The notes beneath the pieces are model-generated. The model searched no databases. It was not told the DNA's origin and was given only the letters and a program-made list of their open reading frames with translations. The translations under genes and the position numbers were made by a program. Positions 44,315 to 55,130 of a stretch of 64,000 nucleotides of DNA are shown here, one piece after another; the first letter of the stretch is position 1; every line of letters starts with the position of its first letter. This DNA is from Aphanomyces cochlioides (taxonomy: Eukaryota > Oomycota > Saprolegniomycetes > Saprolegniales > Verrucalvaceae), in the NCBI GenBank assembly GCA_019828595.1, contig JAHQRK010000024.1:558001-622000 (forward strand). Direction: 5' to 3'.

Positions 44315-44645
44315 CCCCGCGCCCTCGCTCCAACTACATATCTTACATATCTACATATACCACGCGACTGAAGAACCCTCCGATCGCGTGTCCACAACAC
44401 ATGCATCCCAAACCAACTCCGAAAACTGAACAAGCACACTCAATTAAGCATTAAAGAAGAGAAGACTATCGGCTCACCTCCCTAAAGAGTCATGGCGGAA
44501 CCAGTCGATGACTGACGCTCTTCATATGCCTCACGCAATTCGACGGGACCACCATCCACCCGCACCAAACGACCTTGCGCTCGACTCTCGACTGCCCCCC
44601 ATTGAGGACTCGGATCGTAAGCCAGTATACACCAGGTCCACGAAG
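44315..44645. other. Gypsy-derived or unassigned flank
   Basis: No LTR terminus recognised. A minus-strand open frame (about 44670-44482) without domains is present. Forms the junction between the gypsy pol region and the coiled-coil gene. Confidence 0.4.
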
Positions 44646-45723
44646 TCATGCGGCTGATCGGGGACCACATCGAAATGCATTGGCAAACATGAGCACTTGA
44701 GTTGGCACCCAGTTCTTTTCTTCAGTAGCAATGTTGACTATAGCGTTCGAGTCGTCCGCGTGGGTTGGATATCGGTCTTTCAACGATGCAACTAAACGTC
44801 CCCACGCCAAAAGATCTTTTCCAGCACGAATACTCTCAGGACTGCAGTAAGATGTCTGTTCGAGCGAGGTGTACATCTACGTTTCAGGAGATGGGAAGAG
44901 CAAAGAGGACAATTTCGTACTTTGAACTGGTTGAATTCTTGAGTATCAGCCAAAAGTCGAACGAGTCGGTCGTTGTCCAGCTGCATCTGCGCCATACTAT
45001 CACTCAAACTGGTATCACTCTTGATAGCAGCCAAGTCGTGACGAAGTTCTTTCACAATCACATTCAGTTGGTCGCCATGGATTACAGTATCATGGCGAAG
45101 CCTCGTTTCCTTGACTAGTTGCGCTTGCAAGCCGTTCTTTTCGACCTCCAATGCTGCAATTGTTCGCGTCTAGACATTTTAGTTCTCAATTGACAGTCAC
45201 AAGTGGTCAAAACTTACAAGTTGCTGCACCTGCGATTCCAAATCGATCACAACGTCACGTTGCATTTCATATTTGAGCTTGAGTTTCCTTTGAGCTGCTT
45301 TGGTTGCTTCTACTTGGTCATTCGTCACCTATAGGAGCCCTCACAAGACGACAAAATACTATGCACACCGTCAAATCTGCCTCCAACAAGTTGATACGAG
45401 CTTGTAGTTTGCTTTCTCTAGCCGCAGCGTCGGTCCGACTTAGCGATAATTCTTGGCGTAGTCTGGTTTCGCGTTCAATCGCATTCTCTAGGATTTTCCT
45501 AGTCTTCTGGAGCTCAGTGGGGCTCTCCAGAGAGGTTGTCTTTGCTTTGACAAGCTTCTTCCTGCCACCAAATCGCCAATCCTCGTCGTTCCTAGAAACT
45601 GTTTCAGCACGAGCTTAGTAAAAATGTCTACGAGGTGGAGGACTCCAGGCGGAGTTTGGGAGTCGATCGACGTAGCATCCATGTTTCGTCATCGTCAGAG
45701 TCGTCGTCTGACGTGAAAACCAT
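44646..45723 (-). CDS. Coiled-coil protein, 3' end probably truncated by gypsy insertion
   Basis: Exons: 45723-45632, 45591-45369, 45328-45218, 45169-44921, 44876-44646; introns 40-48 nt, all phases agree; 301 residues. Acidic start MVFTSDDDSDDDETWMLRRS, then almost continuous coiled coil (RETRLRQELSLSRTDAAARE, EMQRDVVIDLESQVQQL, RLVRLLADTQEFNQF). The last residues after VLMFANAF appear to come from the adjoining retroelement, so the true C-terminus is likely lost; a candidate for it lies at 57852-58135. The first 48 nt of this CDS recur at 60961-61008. No catalytic domain; function unknown. The start is 111 nt behind the LMBRD2 stop, same strand. Confidence 0.6.
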
Positions 45724-45834
45724 CGTATCAATCAGCGCACTGACAAGGTGAAACTCCTCAATCTATCATTAGACGATGTAAACTTTCCCTTCTTTAACTC
45801 TGTTACCCCTAAAATTTAGCAAACCACGTTGAAA

Positions 45835-47489
45835 TCATTCGAGCAGTGCTTGAGTCAAACCTCCACCGGTTTCGCTGGCCTTCTTGACATGCCTTGCACG
45901 CAGCTTTGCGTATTTCTCAATACCTTTCTTGACGAGAGCTTCACCTTGATGGATCTTGGCTTCATGCTCGAGATGACCAGGGATGAGCTCTTCTATGTAT
46001 TGCTCGAGACCAAGCGATTTGACAAGTCTAGCGTAGCCTTGCCAGAACGTCAAGGCAGCAAAGACAACCATGCAAATCGGAGCATAGAGACTGAAATCCG
46101 AGCCAAAAAAGTGAATAAGTCGCATGTCTGTGAAAAGAGCGTGGAAAGCTGTGCGATCAGTCACTGAGCGGCAATTCAGCATGAGGAAAAAATTGTAGCC
46201 CAGTGCAAACTGTAGCCGACATTGTTGGACTGCGGCTGTGAGCAAACTTAATTCGGTGCTGTTTTGAGCTCCATGAAGAGCCACGCGGCCGAATCCCCGA
46301 ATGGAGAAGAGGCTCTGGTATACACAAGTCCCCATGTAAACAAGTACAAGCAGCAAGAGGATGCATGGAGGATAACTTGGCCAACTGGTGATAAATCTGT
46401 CGGTCCACCCATGCAAACCTCACTCCACATGATGACTGCAGATCCCACGACGCAGATTGCGGCTCCAAGACCAGCAGAGTAGGGCAAAGCACGACGTCGC
46501 CAAGTTCTTGACTGGGCACACGTCGAAAGTTGCTCGGAGGTCCAACAGATCTCCTGCCAGGCTTGCTCACAGCGACGTAAGTCAGCTCTGACTCGTTTGG
46601 CACGACCATGCAGCGCGACCACTTCTCCTTCAGTCGGGAGCGACTCATCTTTAGCAAATGTAGCTGACAATTGCCGTTTAGAAGGACGAAGCGGCATTCC
46701 AGGACCATTCTTCATCCCGCTTTCAACCGTCTGCTCGTCGTTGAGGCCGACAGCAGCTACAACGTATCCCAGACAATGCTTGACGTGATGGAACTCAGGC
46801 GTCAAGATGATTGTCGATTGTTCGATTGCATGGAAACGATCCAGCATCGAGCGGACTTCTCGGACAACATCTTCATAGACAAACGTGGCTTCGACTCGGT
46901 CGTCGTGGATTTGAATCGCACGAAAGTAAGTTTCTCGGAGATGGTTCTCGGGATCGGCAAACGTCCAAATTCTGCGTGGAATATTAACAAGACCGTATCC
47001 TAGGAGTGCAATGATCCAAAGTAGACCATACGTGTTTGCGAGCGTCATTGCAACGCCAACAATACCATTGATTGAAAAATGATCGACCACGACGAGGTAA
47101 ATCAACAGCACGACGCCGCATGTAAGCAACATTGCATAATGGCGCAGAAGGTATCGTAGCGACATTCGAAGCTTTTGCTCTGGCGTGAACGCACCACTCT
47201 GGCTGTATTCAATGAGCACAGGCAGGACCATCCAACTGAGGATAAACGTGAGCCAATAGACCATCTTCCAGCCCACGACGAGAGACGAATGCACATTGGC
47301 ATCGCCGCCTTGAAGTGCAGTCGAGATGTCGAGTGGTAGCAGGACAAGGCCAAGGAAACCAGCGTACCAACTGAGAAAGACAAAACCATAGACAACATAG
47401 CCAACATGGGCGTCCTTGTAGTAATGAAGCAAGGCTCCCGTGAAGCCAACTAGGAGAAAACTCTCGACGCCGAATCCCGTCGAAGCCAT
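45835..47489 (-). CDS. LMBRD2: LMBR1-domain membrane protein (LMBRD2-like), copy 1
   Basis: Main frame 47489-46248 (MASTGFGVESFLLVGFTGAL) continued in a second frame to the TGA at 45835. About nine hydrophobic segments; WYAGFLGLVLLPLDIST and the WMVLPVLIEYSQSGAF stretch in the N-terminal half, VIMWSEV near the third quarter, and LFSIRGFGRVALHG, LGYNFFLMLN and a basic C-terminal tail match the LMBR1-like family, polytopic plasma- or endomembrane proteins linked to receptor signalling. At about 46430-46415 the frame changes; either one base is missing (both copies) or a 44-nt intron (GTGGAGTGAG...CACCAG) removes the MWSE region, which is normally conserved. A tRNA-Glu gene lies 86 nt upstream. 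Confidence 0.78.
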
Positions 47490-47575
47490 GATCGTGGCAG
47501 GTTCAAACTCAAGTCTTCCAAAGATCCGACCACGGAAGAAAACAAATGCAAAAATGGAATTTTTAATGAAAAATT

Positions 47576-47647
47576 CTCCCTAACCGGGATTCGAACCCGG
47601 GTCACCTCGGTGAGAGCGAGATATCCTAACCCCTAGACTATTAGGGA
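47576..47647 (-). tRNA. tRNA-Glu (CTC)
   Basis: 72 nt with full cloverleaf: acceptor TCCCTAA/TTAGGGA plus discriminator G, A-box TAGTCTAGGGGTTAGGA, anticodon loop CTCTCAC (anticodon CTC, Glu), T-arm CCCGGGTTCGAATCCCGG. No intron. An identical gene is at 62863-62934. Its 5' end is the target flanked by LINE insertions. Confidence 0.95.
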
Positions 47648-47649
47648 AC

Positions 47650-47921
47650 CGACGACCTCGAGAGAGTTTCAAGGACTGCACTACGCGTCCTCCTCCGTCA
47701 ACCACTGTACGCCAGCCTCCTGGCCAAACACCCGCGGAGTCTGGAACTCGAGTCCACCTTCGACGTCCACTAAGGGGTTAGGGCTATAAGCCCACCAACA
47801 CTCCTACATCCCTCGTTGGATGTGTCCATCGCTGACGCATTGCAACAAGGACTGGGTTGGGCCTCGCGGCAAGATTAGATAGCTTGTTAATCAAGTTAAT
47901 GGAACCCTTTGACAGCTAGAC
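47650..47921 (+). mobile_element. 5'-truncated LINE inserted at the 5' end of tRNA-Glu
   Basis: About 270 bp equal to the 3' end of the LINE at 38590-38870 (reverse strand there), starting GACCTCGAGAGAGTTTCAAG and ending GACAGCTAGAC. Flanked by CTAGACTATTAGGGAACC (tRNA-Glu 5' end, reversed, at 47633-47650) and CTAGACAATTAGGGAACC (47916-47933), an apparent target duplication. Confidence 0.75.
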
Positions 47922-47933
47922 AATTAGGGAACC

Positions 47934-48382
47934 CATGGATTTCACTCTGTCAAGAACGACAACCGCGTACCATTTGAGCTCTGGAAGAGACGAGCAATCA
48001 ATAAAGCCGCCTTCCATGGCCCCGATCTGTCTCGACCACACCCAAGCCACAGTGTGTCTCGACCAACCCACTAGGCCGCCATTCCGTTCATGCGTAAGTT
48101 TCGGCAATCATCGAACCTGCTGGCCGGGGCCAGTAGGCCCCCGTAGGATAATCCTACGGATGATCCCTGTCAACAGCAGATTCGCGTACCGACAACAGAC
48201 CGACCCCGACTCCATCCTATGCTCACACTCGTGCGGCGACGTGGAATCCGAGGAACACGCTTTTTCGACATGCCACAAAGTGGCACCCCTGTGGCTCTCA
48301 CATACAAGCCAGTGGCACCCTTATCGAGTAAACTTCACATGGGCCAATATCCTCAACTTTGACTCCTTCCCAGTCAACCTGG
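47934..48382 (+). mobile_element. Second LINE fragment
   Basis: CATGGATTTCACTCTGTCAA... corresponds to 39500-39055 of the minus-strand LINE, including the zinc-binding CSHSCGDVESEEHAFSTC region. It starts directly after the second tRNA-Glu-like motif and stops abruptly at about 48382 (NFDSFPVNL), so its 3' end is missing. Confidence 0.8.
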
Positions 48383-49250
48383 TGTCGGGAGAACAGATTT
48401 TGACTGACAGCATACACTCCATAGAAGGAAGCTACCTCTGATGCTATCACATCGTGCGGCAACCGCCTTGGTGTTCGTTTCTTTCGACACAATGACGATC
48501 GAAAAACAGTTCAGATGAGTCGATTAACTCTGTACGATGTTCGGGACTCCGAGAAAGGGTTGATCAAGCGTTGGGCTTATTTCACCACATCGAATCGTCC
48601 TCTGTGTCTGGGCTATACTCACTCGAACTTGAATTTTGAAAAGTTGGGCCAAATTATCGAGCAAAGCGATCAACAAAACGTGGTTTGATTTTATCAAGCA
48701 CTCAATCTTGGACCCCATTAGTATGAACGAGATGCAAGGTTGACCAGCGGATGTCCTCATGACGAGCGCATTGGCCTTTCTCCAATTTTTCTGAGGAAAA
48801 TTCAAGACTGGACCCTTCAGTCTACTTCACAATCCTAAAGCATATTTGGCCCCATTGGATGGCTATGTTATCTCAGCGGGTTCCATACCAACTTCAGCCC
48901 ACAACATTGCAAAACTGAGCAAATTTCTTCTTGAATATGGTGCTGGAGTCTTCAAAAATACGCAGCTCCACCGCGATTTGTTAGCTGACAATTCAACAAT
49001 ATGTCGTAGACCATACGTTAGCCCATGGATATCAGTTCAATTCTCATGGTGTCACCGTGGGCACGTCCCACAGATCAACTGGATTTGATGTGGAAAACCT
49101 ACGTTTCATTGCACCTTGGGAAAGATGACCAAGAGTGCGATGACCGTGTAATCAAAGGAGTGCCGTGGGAACCCTTGGCGTGTTTCTTCCCCAAAAAATA
49201 TTCAAACGAAACTTGTGGGGACGTACCCGTCAACTACATTGCCTGAATAT
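48383..49250 (+). pseudogene. Degenerate gene, possibly a beta-lactamase-like serine hydrolase
   Basis: Several broken plus-strand frames: SAGSIPTSAHNIAKLSKFLL (about 48875) resembles the region of class-C beta-lactamase-related hydrolases where Gly-Gly-x-x-Ser/Thr precedes an Asp-x-Ala helix, and HGYQFNSHGVTVGTSHRSTG (about 49018-49080) resembles their H/K-x-G strand. Stops and shifts are frequent. Family assignment is weak; that it is a dead gene is clearer. Confidence 0.35.
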
Positions 49251-49591
49251 GTCGGCAAGGCCAAAAATTTCAGCAAAACATGTCGCTCCTGCTGCAAAGG
49301 AGAGCCTAAACGGATCTGCTGATTGCCACTCCCGATGCAGCTTGCTGGATTTGGGGAACGACTGGAACTACAGCATATCTTGCTGTCAACACAAGCTCGT
49401 TACATCCAATAATTGAGTTTGGAAACGTCAAATTTAATTGCGTCGACTTCGATTGTATATTCGCTCAGTGCGGCCCACTTTACGCTGACTCTTGTGTAAA
49501 TTGCTGTGGGAATCGGTAGAGATGGCCATCTTGCGGCTTATAGCTCAAACTTGCAGCGGCAAGGAATAACCAAGAAGTATGTGGGCTCAAG
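49251..49591. other. Intergenic
   Basis: No gene or repeat recognised. Confidence 0.4.
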
Positions 49592-50569
49592 TTAAGAACT
49601 GGGAGATGCATTGTTGGATAAGCTTACGATGGTTAGTTTGCTGCCTGGTGCGTATAATGTTGCCGCTGGAAACAACTCGAGCGTGCTGTCAACTGCTGTA
49701 ATTACACCAATTTCTTCGTCGTTCTTCTCGAAGTAAATTCTATCGTCAGCTTGTCGAACCGTCACATAATCGCCTGCCATGAACATACTCGACCTGGCAT
49801 TGTCGAGCTTTCTGCCCCTCGAAAATAGCGCACCACTCCTCATGTCGATCATGAAGCTTTCATTATGGCGGGTAGCATTTGAATTGAACGAACCTCGAGA
49901 TGCCAAACCAATATCAATACTTGAAGAGCCAATTTCGAGGCAAATACGGAAAACTTTGCGAGGCATATTTCCCAGGATAGATGAACACGCACGCACATCT
50001 CTCTTGACGGCCGTAACAGACCTCTTGCATGGAGATAGAGTGAGACCATTTGTATTTCCGCTCAACTCCCACGTCCAAACACTCGGGAGGTATGCCAACG
50101 CTCGTTCCAAGTTGAGATATTCCAAATTTGACTGCAATTGTGCCACATCGGACTCGCTCAAGCCGCTGCATGACAATGCGCCCGTTCTCAAGTAGTCCAT
50201 GATGCGATGAAAGTGATGCGCTGCGGGGAGATCCAAAAAGTAGGCATCGCTTCCACAATCAGGTTTCCAAAGGCCAGAACCCAAGAGGGCGTGAAAGTAG
50301 CTGCCTTCATCTCGGAGCAAATTGCCCTTGGACGTCTTGAAGATCATGCCGCCAACGTCCAGCGTGACAACCTGTCGCATGCTTGCAATGTTTTGTTGGA
50401 TGCGGTGCTCCATCTCGTTCCATTCCTTCATGGTCGCTTTCAATTCAGCCACTTGCTCCGTCATGGCTCTTGCCGCTTCGGTCACTTTTTGACTGTGATT
50501 TGGCATGGCTTGAACGCTGTCAAGTGCTGCATCGAGCACTTGATTGACTCTGTCCACCATCGACGTCAT
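49592..50569 (-). CDS. BTB/T1 (KCTD-like) protein with N-terminal coiled coil
   Basis: Single exon, 325 residues. Residues 1-65 form a coiled coil (AARAMTEQVAELKATMKEWN). Residues about 66-165 are a potassium-channel-tetramerisation-type BTB domain: VVTLDVGGMIFKTSKGNLLR, SYFHALLGSGLW, FLDLPAAHHFHRIMDYLRTG. The remainder (about 175-315) is beta-rich with DYVTVRQADDRIYFEKNDEE, resembling a SPRY-type fold (inference). Such proteins are often cullin-3 adaptors or scaffolds; there is no TM segment, so it is not a channel. The start ATG at 50569 is the first in frame. No partner gene nearby suggests a pathway. Confidence 0.83.
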   Translation of the reverse strand: MTSMVDRVNQVLDAALDSVQAMPNHSQKVTEAARAMTEQVAELKATMKEWNEMEHRIQQNIASMRQVVTLDVGGMIFKTSKGNLLRDEGSYFHALLGSGLWKPDCGSDAYFLDLPAAHHFHRIMDYLRTGALSCSGLSESDVAQLQSNLEYLNLERALAYLPSVWTWELSGNTNGLTLSPCKRSVTAVKRDVRACSSILGNMPRKVFRICLEIGSSSIDIGLASRGSFNSNATRHNESFMIDMRSGALFSRGRKLDNARSSMFMAGDYVTVRQADDRIYFEKNDEEIGVITAVDSTLELFPAATLYAPGSKLTIVSLSNNASPSS

Positions 50570-51601
50570 CTTTCTGCTTTGACGCAGATTGAAAAGTAAG
50601 TTTTTTTGACCCCAGCAAAATTCACATGCGAAATATAAATTTTGCGGTCATGACCCTGGTCATGACCAATAAAATAAATATCAGAGATATTGTTTCCAAA
50701 TTGGCTGTTTTTGAATAAATATTCGAGATATATTTAACTCTGTTCATCATACTAATTTTAAGCTAATACAAACACTCGTTCATCACTCCTGCCAAGGTCA
50801 AGACTATCATGCTCCATGATGAGAGCCATCTCGACTGCTAGAGCGGTCATTACAAAGTTTACATGTCTTGTGATGCCTGATTTAAGCTTGAAAACAAGAT
50901 TTTCGGTGTCCTATTGTGAAAGAAAAATGAAAAAACAGAATTCGCAGTCTCCACTGCGTTAGGGTGAAGATTTTGGATGGGATTCAGTATGTCTCTTGTA
51001 ATCTCGTTCATATGCGGCATATCTTATGACAAAATAGATAGAAATGCCAATCGTATTTATTTTATCTTTCTCTATTACACATATTTTAATTACAAAGATT
51101 GCTTCCGTTTATTAAAATGAACGAAATTACGACAATAAAACTGTCGAAATATTTTGAATTTTTTAGAGAATTAATATGAAATAGTCGCTTAATTTGAAAA
51201 ACCACAAATTATTTTGAAATTTCTTGTCTGTCCCGATTTGACTTGATATTTGTATATATAAAAATACGACTAATTTTAATTCGTAATTTCTTTGTAGCAT
51301 ATGTTGTGTGAGTGAGAAGCGTGATTTTTATAATATTCTTTTATAAAAATATTGAGATATTTTGACAAATTAGTTCGACACATTTGAAATAGTCGATTGT
51401 GATGTTCATTTTCTTCTTCTCAGCACATATAATATATAAATGAGGAGCACAATTTTTATTCAAAGTCGATAGGACTAATTTGAAATTGTCAGCTAACTGG
51501 ACCAAATTGCAAACAAAAAATTTCGTCCATTTTCATTGATTTTCGTTTGTAATTCATTAATTTACACAGTTTTGTGTTTTCCTCTTCATTTCACTGCAAT
51601 A
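50570..51601. other. AT-rich intergenic region
   Basis: Contains two palindromes GGTCATGACC (50646-50655, 50658-50667). 51040-51600 is strongly AT-rich with no open frame of note. Confidence 0.5.
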
Positions 51602-51603
51602 TA

Positions 51604-53483
51604 CTAATCTGGTCCGAAATGGTTGCACCGAAAAAGTTTGGATTGGCGGGATTTTTCTAACAAGAGGAGTTTGGACAATCTGATTGGTGGAATGAGTAGC
51701 ACAAGATCTCTATTTTCATTGGTTGTTTTTAGAACTTTCGAATTCGTAATGGTTGCTGAGCTAGAGCTTCTCGACGGACGAAAACGGGGCAAACAAAATG
51801 AAAAATCTCCCGCCACCACTTCATAACTCAATAATACTCCGTCTGCACAAGCGCATTCCGTTGTACTCATGCCTGATGACCTCTCAACGACTTCTCGTGC
51901 TCCTGGAGCATCTCTGACATCAAGGAGACGTCGAAAGAACCTCGATCCAGAGAAGCGGCGAGCAGTCTATGAACACCTTCTGGAGCTCTCAGATGGCGGA
52001 CAGCTTCCAGCACGCGCATGCCAGCATACGGCTAGACTGTTTGAATGCAATCGCACAACTGTGGCGCGCATCTGGAGCCGCGCACGAACATCAATCGAGG
52101 CAGGAAGCCCGACCGCCGACATCTCCTCCAAAATCAAAGGTAAACCTCCCATAAATAATATTATCATCAATTTACATGAGTATAAAATTCTAAAGTATAC
52201 TTATCCTAGGTAATTCTGGACGCAAGAAGAAACGAAGTGCTGAAGATATCGAAAAGTCCATCAAGGCTGTAGATCAACATCAGCGCCAAACCCTCCGTTC
52301 ACTCTCGGCTATTTCAAACGTTCCCAAGATCACTATTATACGGCATATGAAAGAGTACGAGAGGCTCAAGGCACGGTCAAGTTACGTGAAGCCGCTCCTG
52401 ACAGAAGACAACAAGATGGCACGATTGCGCTTTGAACTGAGTTTCCTCGAACCTTCGTCGAGTCAGAACCAACTCTTTGACAACATGCACAGCTATGTTC
52501 ATGTTGATGAGAAGTGGTTTTACTTGACGAAGGTTCGAAGGAAATTCTACGTGTATGAAGACGAAGAACTCGCCGCACGTTCAGTGAAGTCCAAGGGCTT
52601 CATCACAAAAGTGATGTTTCTTGCCGCTGTGTCCCGCCCTCGCTACGATTTCCACCGCAAAACCGAATTTGACGGAAAGATTGGTGTTTGGCCGTTTGTG
52701 GAGCTTGTTTCTGCGCAAAGATCCAGCAAGAACCGCCCAAAAGGATCGACTGTCGTTCTGCCGAAGAACGTCGATTCATTGACGTATCAATCGGCGATTC
52801 TGCAAAAGGTAGTTCCAGCGATCAAGGAGAAATTTCCCCGCGCTGGACAAGTGAAAGGTGTCACAATTCAGCAAGACAACGCAAACCCCCACAAGAGCTT
52901 GAGACGGAATTTCTTGCTGCCAACGGTGTGAATGGCGTCTCTGTCGTCAACCAGCCTGCCAACAGCCCTGATTTCAACGTTTTGGATCTCGGATTCTTTA
53001 ATTCTATTCAAAGCCTACAGTATCAGAAGACTACTCGAACTATCGAGGAGCTCATTCTGGCTGTGGAGGATGCATTTCGTGAGCTTCCAAGTAGCTCTTT
53101 GTCAAAGAACTTTCTTACACTACAAAAGGTGATGGAAATATCGATGTCTCTCGGAGGCGGCAACGATTACAAGCTTCCTCATATGCGAAAGGATGCTTGT
53201 ATTGAAAATCTTCTAGAGTACAATGTCGAATGTGACCAAGCTTCCTTTGAAAATGCCTTGATTCAGTTAGACTTTCGACTTGGCGAAGAGGCCTACATGG
53301 AAGGTCAAATGAATTCTGTTGAATAAGTACACTTTTAAAAATAATAAAGGTATTTTTGATTTTGATTTCGTGGCATATTTATGCATTTTGACAGTTCCAT
53401 ACATTGAATAAGTGAAACTCGACAATATTACCATACAAAAATCAAGATATTTTTGCGTGTTCAAACTTTTCGGACCAGAGTAG
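51604..53483 (+). mobile_element. Mariner-like transposon, copy 2
   Basis: 1880 bp, same termini as copy 1 (29434-31312), TA at 51602-51603 and 53484-53485. Very few base differences from copy 1. Confidence 0.9.
51869..53326 (+). pseudogene. Mariner-like transposase, copy 2 (frameshift in the catalytic core)
   Basis: Exon 1 51869-52139, intron 52140-52209 (70 nt), exon 2 52210-53326. Same motifs as copy 1. A one-base deletion at about 52902 (GCTTGAGACGG here, GCTTGACGACGG in copy 1) lies between the second and third catalytic Asp. Its C-terminus, in contrast, is intact (stop 53326), the reverse of copy 1. Confidence 0.9.
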
Positions 53484-53492
53484 TACGAAGTA

Positions 53493-55128
53493 CAGTATAA
53501 CCTGTCAAGTGAAACACCTCCTATACTGAAACACCTCACAAGTTGAACGCATTTTCATCCACCGATTCATTTCCATACGTTCCAACCTGCTAAGTGGAAC
53601 AAAACAACCTTGCTTCTGAAACAGTCTTTTAATACTTAAATCAAGCTTTTTTTATCAAATTCGCGGTATTTGTGACGTACATGGTTGAATTGAGTCTGTC
53701 AGAGAGATCGGAAATCATGGCCCTTGTTGAGAAAGGCACCCCCTACAAGTCGATATGCACCAAGTACAATTGCTCCAAGGCTATGATCACGCGTATCAAG
53801 AAAAGCAGGGATCAAATTGCCGCTCAAATCGCCGAAAACGGCGATCCAAACTCAAAGAGACCTTGCCGCTTGGTTGGAGACGCTCTCGAGCTCGACCGAC
53901 GCGTCTATATGTGGTTTTGTAAAGCAAGATCGACGAAAATCATAAGTGTTACTGGTCCCATGATTCAAGAGGCGGCCCGACGGTGTGCGAAGACCATGAA
54001 TCTTTCGAACTTCACTGCCTCCAATGGCTGGCTCCAAAACTTTCGAGCAAGACACAACATTCAATTTAGAACACTCTCTGGTGAGTCAGCTGTAGTGGAT
54101 ATGACTGCAGTCAAAGACTGGCAAAATGTAATTGCCATGCTTGTAAAAGACTACAGCCCACGCGACATATTTAATTGCGATGAGACTGGTCTGTTCTGGC
54201 GTGGCATTCCAACGAAGAGTCTAATTGCGCGTGGCGAGGAATGTAAGGGAGGTGAAAAGGCAAAAGAACGAATATCAATCCTGCTGACAGTATCATGCAT
54301 TGGTGAGAAGCTACCGTTGCTCGTGATAAACAAATCGTTCATGCCAAGGTGTTTCAATAAATTGCTGCCCCTCGGATTATTATGGTTTGCCAACTCGAAG
54401 GCATGGATGAATGGCTCGGTCTTTTCAAGTTATTGTATGTGGCTCAACAAGCGAATGAGTGATGAAGGTCGGCGGATTTTACTTGTCATCGATAATGCGC
54501 CATGCCACGTTGTCCCTGAGTCAAAGCTGACTCATGTAAAGGTTGCATTTCTGCCTTCAAATACTACTTGCGAAACTCAGCCGTTAGACGCTGTATGGCT
54601 TTCGAGCACTACGGCGAGAAGGTGATACTGATTTTGTGTGGGATTTTCAATCGAATATTGAACGCATTGAGACCTCCATTGGGACCGATATTGAAAACGA
54701 CGTCTCTTCGATGATGAACTCTCTTGGTGTGGCGAACGACAGTGTGTGCGTCGAAGAAAATGTTTCAGCGTTCGACACCAGCACAAGCTCATGGGAATCT
54801 TCGATATTTGAACCAGAACCTGAAGTCGAAAGTGAGGATGAGGAAGATGGTGTGGTAGAAGCCCCACCGCCAACTCGAGACGTCGTGGAAGCCATTGACA
54901 AAGTAGAAATGTGGGCTCGCCATACTGGTATAGATCTCTCAAAAGAGCTCCAAGGCATTCGGCTGGCTGTAGCATTCCATCGTCGCAGTCTTCCAAATGG
55001 TGTTCTGGATGGCTTGAAAATCAAGAAACCTCTTAAATGTTATATATTCCATCCCTCAGGTTTCGAAACACCTCGTATGTTGAACAAAAGAGTCCACGGA
55101 GTAGTGTTTCACTTGACAGGTTATCCTG
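53493..55128 (+). mobile_element. Tigger/pogo-type transposon, internally deleted
   Basis: 1636 bp. Ends CAGTATAACCTGTCAAGTGA and, reversed, CAGGATAACCTGTCAAGTGA; TA on both sides (53491-53492, 55129-55130). Subterminal GTTTCA/TGAAACACCT repeats near both ends. It begins only 9 bp after the mariner copy. Confidence 0.88.
53681..55026 (+). pseudogene. Tigger/pogo transposase, deleted
   Basis: ATG 53681 (MVELSLSERSEIMALVEKG): psq-type HTH, CENP-B HTH region (NFTASNGWLQNFRARHNI), then DDE_1 core with FNCDETGLFWRGIP, RRILLVIDNAPCH and PSNTTCETQPLDA, i.e. three catalytic Asp. Directly after QPLDA the frame breaks at about 54600 and resumes in another frame as an acidic C-terminal region (EPEPEVESEDEEDGVVEAPP). 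The segment that normally follows the third Asp is missing. Confidence 0.85.
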
Positions 55129-55130
55129 TA

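Larger units (their letters stand above)
45671..47746. repeat. Segmental duplication, copy 1
   Basis: 2076 bp nearly identical to 60961-63033. Carries the 5' tip of the coiled-coil gene, all of LMBRD2, tRNA-Glu and ~100 bp of LINE sequence. Differences seen: a 3-bp deletion in copy 2 near 61286 (removing one Ile codon of LMBRD2) and two substitutions near the left edge. Confidence 0.95.
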
